A stretch of 64,000 nucleotides of DNA from assembly GCA_010909165.1 (NCBI GenBank), contig VJWM01000258.1, positions 62,001 to 126,000 on the forward strand. Direction: 5' to 3'. Origin of the DNA: Anthoceros angustus (lineage: Eukaryota; Streptophyta; Anthocerotopsida; Anthocerotales; Anthocerotaceae). A program made the position numbers and the translations under genes. Under the pieces are notes generated by a model that ran no database searches, was not told the DNA's origin, and saw only the letters and a list, made by a program, of their open reading frames with translations. Positions 58,246 through 64,000 of this stretch are shown here, in pieces (positions within the stretch are counted from its first letter, which is position 1; each line of letters begins with the position of its first letter).

Positions 58246-59113
58246 CCCTACTAGAAATGGCAGCCCATGTTACAGTCATTGTTGCAATTTTATGTTACAC
58301 TTCCAAATTGCAACAAGCTATGTAGGCTTGGTATTAAGTTTGACACTATTCCCTTCTCATTTTGTCACCATCTTAACACGAACCTGACTCTCTCTCTCAT
58401 CACCTCACCCTCCTAAGTACACCCTCTCTCTCACAAGCATTGTTTATGATTTCAAACATATACTATGCAAACTCGCTTATGTTACAGTCCTTTGTTACAA
58501 TTTCATGTAACACTTTCCATTTGGAACACTCATTAAGTTAGTTGGCTTGGTGTTAAGTTTGTGATACTCTTCTCCACCTTCTCTCACCATCTTAACAACA
58601 TGCAAGTGGTGCATTGACCTTACACCTCACCATTAAGAGCTTAGCATTAAGTTTGTTGGCTTGGTGTTAAGTTTGTGATTTTCTTCTCCACCTTCTCTCA
58701 CCATCTTAACAACCTTTGGTCTCTCCTTTCACCTCACACTCCTAGTTAATGCTCGATGACACCCATTTTATAATTTTTCCCTCTTTGTGTTGCAACATGT
58801 GTTCCCTCTCACACTATTTTATTCTTCCCTCTTGCTTTTCCTACATGACAAGAACTAGAACTCTATCTCTCTCCGTGGTTGTCATTCTCTTTCCATTTTG
58901 CCTCCTTTGCATAGCTATGCATTTATAATCTACCTTCCCTCTTCAATGCACCCTTGTGTCCACATCGGTTTTGTTTTAAGCTCCACATACACAATTGAAA
59001 ACTCTTGTTTTACGATTATGTATAGTAGGATTCTAGATTATTTATATGTCTATCTATATATATGGGCCCACTTGTTGTGTATATATATATATATATATAT
59101 TGAAATACGTATT

Positions 59114-59147
<34 letters not shown>

Positions 59148-62100
59148 CTTGTAACCTAAACATAATATTATTTACCTATGTCTAAGTTCAGGTGCGAGGC
59201 TCACTCTGCGTTCGGAGGCAAGGAGGAGGAGGGAGAGGAGGAGGAGGAAGAGGAGGAGAGGAGGAGGCAAGGAGGAAGGAGAGGGATCGAGGTAGAGGAG
59301 GAGGAGGAGGAGGAGGAGGAGGAGGAGAGGGAGGCGAGAGGAAGGAGGAGGAGGAGGCGAGAGGGAAGGAGGGGAGATTATAAGGAGGAGGGGAGATTAT
59401 AAGGAGGAGGAGGAAGATGGAAAGAAGAGGAGCAAGAGGAGGAGAGGGAAGGAAGAGGAGGGGAGATGGGAAGGAGGAGGAGGGAGAGGAAGGAGGAGGA
59501 GGCCCGTTCCATGCTGTGATTTCCAGTCTCAAATTTTCAATTGCGTAACTAGCTAGTGTGATTTGATGTTGGTGAAGGGATGGTGGCGGGCGGGATCACG
59601 TGTACACCGCAAGCGGATCTTGCTTGCGAGCATTGCAAGGTCAAGCCAAGACTTGTTCCAATCTGATTTCCTCTCAAATTTTCAATTGCGTAACTAGCTA
59701 GTGTGATTTGATGTTAGACAAGGCGATAGGCAAGGAGGAAAAGGGGAGAGGGATCGAGATAGAGGAGGAGGAGGAGGAGGAGGAGGAGGGAGAGAGGAGG
59801 AGAGGAGGAGGAGGAGGAGGAGGCAAGGAGGAGGGGGAGGGATCGAGGTAGAGGAGGAGGAGGAGGAGGAGGAGGAGGAGGAGGAGGAGGAAGGAAGAGG
59901 AGGAGGAGGAGGAGGAGGAGGAGGAGGAGGAGGAGGAGGAGGGAGAGGGATCGAGATAGAGGAGGAGGAGGAGGAGGAGGAGGAGGAGAGGAAGGAGGAG
60001 GAGGCCCGTTCCATGCTGTGATTTCAAGTAGAGACCCGTTCCATGCTGTGATTTCCAGTCTCAAATTTTCAGGTGATGCGTAACTGACTGTTGGTGAAGG
60101 GATGGTGGCGGGATCACGTGTACACCGCAAGCGGATCTTGTACTTGCGAGCATTGCAAGGTCAAGCCAAGACTGTTCCAATCTGATTTCCTCTCAAATTT
60201 TCAATTGCGTAACTAGCTAGTGTGATTTGATGTTAGAAGGCGATAGTAGCATGGCGGGTGTCTCGTGTACATGTACAATTGCAAGTAGTTGCAAGGTCGA
60301 GCCAAGACCCATTCCATCTTTGTGATTTCTACCTCAAAATTTTATTTGATGCGTAACGGACTATGATGTGAAGTTAGGGAAGGCGATGGAAGAATGGCGG
60401 GTCTCATGTACATGTATAGCTGCAAGGTGAGGCCAAGACCCATTCCATCTTTGTGATTTTCTCTACCTCAAAATTTTATTTGATGCGTAACTGTGATGTG
60501 ACATTAGAGAAGGCGATAGGCAAGGAGGAAAAGGGGAGAGGATCGAGGTAGAGGAGAGGAGGAGGAGGAGGAGAGGAGGAGGAGGAGAGGGAGAGGTAGA
60601 GGAGAAGGAGGAGGAGGAGGAGGCAAGGAGGAAAAGGGGAGGGATCGAGATAGAGGAGGAGGAGGAGGAGGAGGAGAGGCAAGGAGGAAGAGGAGGAGAG
60701 ATAGAGGAGGAGGAGGAGGAGGAGGAGGAGGAGGAGAGGAGGAGGAGGGAGAGGAGAGAGGAGGAGGAGGAGAAGGAGGAGGAGGAGGGAGGAGGAGGAG
60801 AGGAGGAGGCCCGTTCCATGCTGTGATTTCAAGTAGAGACCCGTTCCATGCTGTGATTTCCAGTCTCAATTTTTGATGCGTAACCCGATTGTGACGTTGG
60901 TGAAGGGATGGTGGCGGGATCACGTGTACCGCAAGCGGATCTTGTACTTGCGAGCATTGCAAGGTCAAGCCAAGACTGTTCCAATCTGATTTCCTCTCAA
61001 ATTTTCAATTGCGTAACTAGCTAGTGTGATTTGATGTTAGAAGGCGATAGTAGCATGGCGGGTGTCTCGTGTACATGTACAATTGCAAGTAGTTGCAAGG
61101 TCGAGCCAAGACCCATTCCATCTTTGTGATTTCCTCTCAAATTTTCAGGTGATGCGTAACTGCACTATGATGTGAAGTTAGGGAAGGCGATGGAAGAATG
61201 GCGGGTCTCATGTACATGTATAGCTGCAAGGTGAGGCCAAGACCCATTCCATCTTTGTGATTTCCTACCTCAAAATTTTATTTGATGCGTAACTGCACTA
61301 TGATGTGACATTAGAAGGCGATGCTAGTAGGGGTCTTGGGTGAATAGGAGTGACAAGGCCGATGCAGTAGGAGGGACGTGTTTGGAGGGCGGATCCGGGT
61401 CTTGTAGCACAAAGAAGGCGAGTGTCTTGTCACCGGCAAATGAGACATGTGTTGAGTGTGGGAGTGAAAACAACGCAAGGGAAGAGGTGGGTGGCGAGGA
61501 GGATAGGGTGGAGCAACCAGCAGCCATGGTCGGCGAGGGCAAAAGGCGCATGTGGACATGAGGCGGTTGTCTAGGGGAGAGAAGGAGGAGGACTTGGAGC
61601 CAAACAACCCCATGCCTAGATAGCAAACATGGGTCCGCGAGCACAAACTCGTAGGCACAAAAGGCACCGAGTGCTCAAGGACAAAAGCGGTAAGCGTATC
61701 GTGGGCGTGTACAAAGTATGTACGTTATCCGTGGACGATATGCTTATTTTATACAAAATAGAATATGACCGTATATCACGAAATTACCATATAGTATATG
61801 TTGCCATGAACAATACGTATATTTCTGAAGAATGTATTCACATGTATTTATGTATATGTGTATTCATACAGTATCGTTAGAACTACTAAGTAAAACTAGG
61901 TATTCCATAGGGTAATAGTAGTAAAAGGAGGAAGGTAGATGGGAGGAGGTTGGTACCAAGCCTCCAAAGTGTTACAAGACTTTTCTTGTAACACTTTATA
62001 TGTTGCAATCTTGTTGCAATCTTGAGAGAGGACAAAAGCACCTCTCACTTCATCTCAACATAATTGCAACACCATTGCAACATGGTTGCAACAAACGCTC

Positions 62101-62235
62101 GGTTTGGTTTCCAAGCCAAAGTGTAACAAGAGGCCCAAAAAGTGTTACATGACCCCAGAATTGCAACATAAGTGTTACATCCAGGGGTCCAAATCTTAAC
62201 ATAAAGTGTAACATGGGCTGCCATTTCTAGTAGGG
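58246..62235. mobile_element. Complete 3.99-kb CACTA-like transposon (non-autonomous)
   Basis: The ends are perfect 29-bp inverted repeats starting CCCTACTAGAAATGGCAGCC (58246-58274 and 62207-62235), close to the CACTACTAGAAA ends of plant CACTA elements. A 3-bp CAT target duplication flanks it (58243-58245, 62236-62238). Both subterminal zones are full of short direct and inverted TGTTACA / TTGCAAC / GTGTTACA units, as is usual where the transposase binds. The interior has GGA arrays and a large internal duplication but no transposase frame. Confidence 0.9.
59216..60805. repeat. GGA/GAGG arrays and large duplicated units inside the CACTA-like element
   Basis: Three purine arrays (about 59216-59505, 59735-60005, 60530-60805) are each followed by the same block (CCCGTTCCATGCTGTGATTT, ... 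CACGTGTACACCGCAAGCGG, ... GTGTGATTTGATGTTAGA). The block at 60005-60520 recurs at 60807-61320. A (TA)n tract lies at 59080-59150. Antisense frames of Pro/Ser/Leu are low-complexity artefacts. Confidence 0.85.
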
Positions 62236-62238
62236 CAT

Positions 62239-62651
62239 GTGGCATGTGGATGGGCATGGACATAAGGATTTGTCCATATATATTAATCATAGAATATTAG
62301 GTTAACATACAAAAGGGACAAAGGGATATTCATAGCATAGATATTTAGATATTATCTAGCAGGCTGATATCGAGGTAAAGGAAATATGATAGCGAGATAA
62401 AGGGCAGCCATGGCCTATATATGTAGGGCCTGGGGGCCATTTAGAACTTGGATCAGCAGATGTTATCACTGTCTGATAGATTATCTTATTGATAATAAAG
62501 GCAGACATACTTGTCCCACATCTTTTCCCCTTTCCTTGCATCTTGTTGGGTGTGTTAGCATCCCGGGTGGCTGGGAGCACTTTTCATTATTCGAGGGATT
62601 AGGATTTTACCAACTTCTTCTTTTTTGTTTTGTGGCTTTGGTATTTTACCA
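62239..62651. promoter_or_regulatory. Upstream/leader region of the AT-hook frame
   Basis: It contains GCCTATATATGTAGGG (TATA-like, about 62412), an AATAAAG at about 62497, and the shared 48-bp block ending eight bases before the ATG. TATA plus AATAAA and a repeated leader are also what an LTR and its leader would show, so a retroelement origin is possible. Confidence 0.35.
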
Positions 62652-64000
62652 ATGGATCTAGAAGCTGCAGCGCCTAGCTCTGAGGAAGTGACGATAGCTG
62701 CAGCTGGCAACCCGAGCTCTAAAGGAGCCGCAGCTGCGCAAATTCCCCATCGCCGTCGCGGTCGTCCATTGGGGTGGAGGAAGAAACTTGCACCGGTGGA
62801 TTCCAAAGCTAATCCTGGAGTTGCAGGAGCTGGAACAATTGCAGGTGGATCTCAAGGAGAGGCCAGAGCAGCTGTCGAGCAAGAGAAAGAAGTTTCCCTC
62901 AAGCGTCGGGGGCGCCCCAACAGATCCAAGAACAAGCCCATCAACTTAGAGGACGGAGGTAAGCCAGATGCTGGGCTTCCCAAAGGATCTAAGGACAAGC
63001 CCGCAGAGGTAGGGGATGTTGCCCACCATGATTTGCAGCATCCCATTCCTGAAGCTGAAGTCGACAATGCCCCGCTTGCTGAAAGTACCGGTCCCGAGGA
63101 GCACAAGCGAAGGAGGAAGAATGAGGAGATGGAGGAAGGTGGCGCTTTGCATGGCCAGGTAAGTCCAAGGAGTATAGAAGCTCCTGGAACCGACAACGAA
63201 GGGGACACATGCGCAATGGAGCATACAGATTATGTTTGGGCAAGGAATGAACTTGCTTGCAGAGAATCGGAGATGTTGAATCGCATAGAATGCTACATGA
63301 TGGGTGATGGTGATTTGGAGCTGAGTGATTTGGAGCCGAAAATTACAGGGCACACGGAGCCAGGGCCAGGTTCTTCGCCTTCTTCTGCAGAGCCGGAGAG
63401 CTTGAGCTTGTGTGAAGGTCTTGATGGTGATGGGAATGTGATTCCCCGCTTCTTGGCATCCACAGGTCCAGAAGGGGATGCGACAGCTTCAGCCAACCCG
63501 AGGAATGCAGAAGCCGCGACTAGTGTGACAATGCCCCGGCGCCGCGGTCGACCCAAAGGGTCTAGGAACAGACCCAAGGCACTAGGGGACCCCGCCAGAG
63601 CCACTGGTGATGTCCAAGGCCAGCATTTGGATATCCCCTTGAAGAAGAGCATCATGAGGGGTATCCCCTTGAAGTGGGCTGATCTGGTTCTTGAAGCTCG
63701 GAAATGTAGTATGCAGGATGGCGTTCAGGGTAATGAGAGGCCATTCAGCAAGCATGCGGCTGTTTTTAACCAACAGGTCATTCAAGAGGATGTCAACTGG
63801 GTTGGGAATGAGGGAATTAATCCTGATCAAGGTCTTCAGGACGAGGATAATCGGAATCAGGATAACCTTGAAGCCGATCTGAATTTAACAACGTCGGTCA
63901 CGGGTTCAGCTGTCAACTTGAATTCCACTGCTGTGCTATTTCTTGAAGCTCGGAACCTTAGGAAACAGGGTGGCGTTCAGGGTTATGAAGGATCATGCGG
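62652..64000 (+). CDS. AT-hook protein, open to the window edge
   Basis: The frame from the ATG at 62652 stays open for 449 codons to the end of the window. It has three AT-hooks with the core RRGRP at about residues 35-39, 85-89 and 297-301. The second and third continue NRSKNKP and KGSRNRPK. A degenerate fourth copy of this module (LPKGSKDKPAEVGD) is at about 109-122. The rest is acidic and polar. A second internal repeat, LEARxxxxQ(D/G)GVQG, occurs near residues 338 and 435. AT-hooks bind the minor groove of AT-rich DNA, so a chromatin or transposon-related role is likely; no catalytic domain lies inside the window. Minus-strand frames here are shadows. Confidence 0.7.
   Translation, partial: MDLEAAAPSSEEVTIAAAGNPSSKGAAAAQIPHRRRGRPLGWRKKLAPVDSKANPGVAGAGTIAGGSQGEARAAVEQEKEVSLKRRGRPNRSKNKPINLEDGGKPDAGLPKGSKDKPAEVGDVAHHDLQHPIPEAEVDNAPLAESTGPEEHKRRRKNEEMEEGGALHGQVSPRSIEAPGTDNEGDTCAMEHTDYVWARNELACRESEMLNRIECYMMGDGDLELSDLEPKITGHTEPGPGSSPSSAEPESLSLCEGLDGDGNVIPRFLASTGPEGDATASANPRNAEAATSVTMPRRRGRPKGSRNRPKALGDPARATGDVQGQHLDIPLKKSIMRGIPLKWADLVLEARKCSMQDGVQGNERPFSKHAAVFNQQVIQEDVNWVGNEGINPDQGLQDEDNRNQDNLEADLNLTTSVTGSAVNLNSTAVLFLEARNLRKQGGVQGYEGSC

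Noticed and set aside
59188-60968. Long Pro/Ser/Leu and Glu/Arg open frames
   Set aside because: Pure translation of GGA/GAGG arrays in all frames; no complex protein sequence.
1-64000. CRISPR arrays, operons, riboswitches, prophage
   Set aside because: The short direct repeats here have no unique equal-length spacers and lie in eukaryotic intergenic DNA; nothing in the window is bacterial.

Overview
The window is nuclear DNA of a land plant. It carries intron-containing genes typical of plants (WDR75/UTP17, SAR1, NUP50, plastid ClpP, HGPRT, CBL, IGPD, neprosin, PPPDE), a nuclear tRNA-Ala(AGC), and plant-type transposons. Introns are short (about 70-150 bp) and roughly a dozen protein genes sit in 64 kb, so the genome is compact. 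One intact PPR editing factor ends in DRH instead of DYW. A decayed relative carries KKPATATIEV where canonical proteins have the PG box. As I recall the literature, such KP-type DYW domains occur in hornworts, ferns and non-Selaginella lycophytes and track with U-to-C organelle RNA editing. With the compact genes, a hornwort is my best guess. This is inference, not proof.

Layout. 0-8.4 kb: three minus-strand genes (N-terminus of a membrane-anchored, possibly aspartyl-protease protein; WDR75/UTP17; an F-box/LRR protein). 8.4-12.5 kb: no gene, several families of degenerate tandem repeats. 12.5-18.7 kb: SAR1 (-) and NUP50 (+) diverge from a shared promoter region, followed by a plastid ClpP (-). 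19.0 kb: tRNA-Ala. 20.7-22.8 kb: a wrecked PPR-DYW gene. 24.9-32.5 kb: HGPRT (+), a dual-specificity phosphatase (-), a calcineurin B-like Ca2+ sensor (-) and the intronless PPR-DRH gene (+). 33.9-35.5 kb: histidine-biosynthesis IGPD (-).

35.9-49 kb is mostly repeats. It holds a 965-bp inverted-repeat transposon, tandem duplications, minisatellites, a decayed non-LTR reverse transcriptase, a neprosin gene with a duplicated last exon, and two degraded copies of the IGPD 5' end. One of these copies preserves the empty target site of the 965-bp transposon. 49.6-52.9 kb: a conserved plant gene of unknown function (+) converges on a PPPDE/DeSI-type thiol protease gene (-). 53-58 kb: minisatellites, a foldback hairpin and copia gag remains. 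58.2-62.2 kb: a complete CACTA-like element (29-bp inverted repeats, CAT target duplication) filled with GGA arrays. From 62.65 kb an AT-hook protein frame stays open to the window edge.

The genes are a mixture of housekeeping functions (ribosome biogenesis, COPII traffic, nuclear import, plastid proteolysis, purine salvage, histidine synthesis, Ca2+ signalling, organelle RNA editing) with no operon-like relation. Exon limits are given where a splice site and reading frame could be matched by eye; other multi-exon spans run from start to stop codon and include introns.
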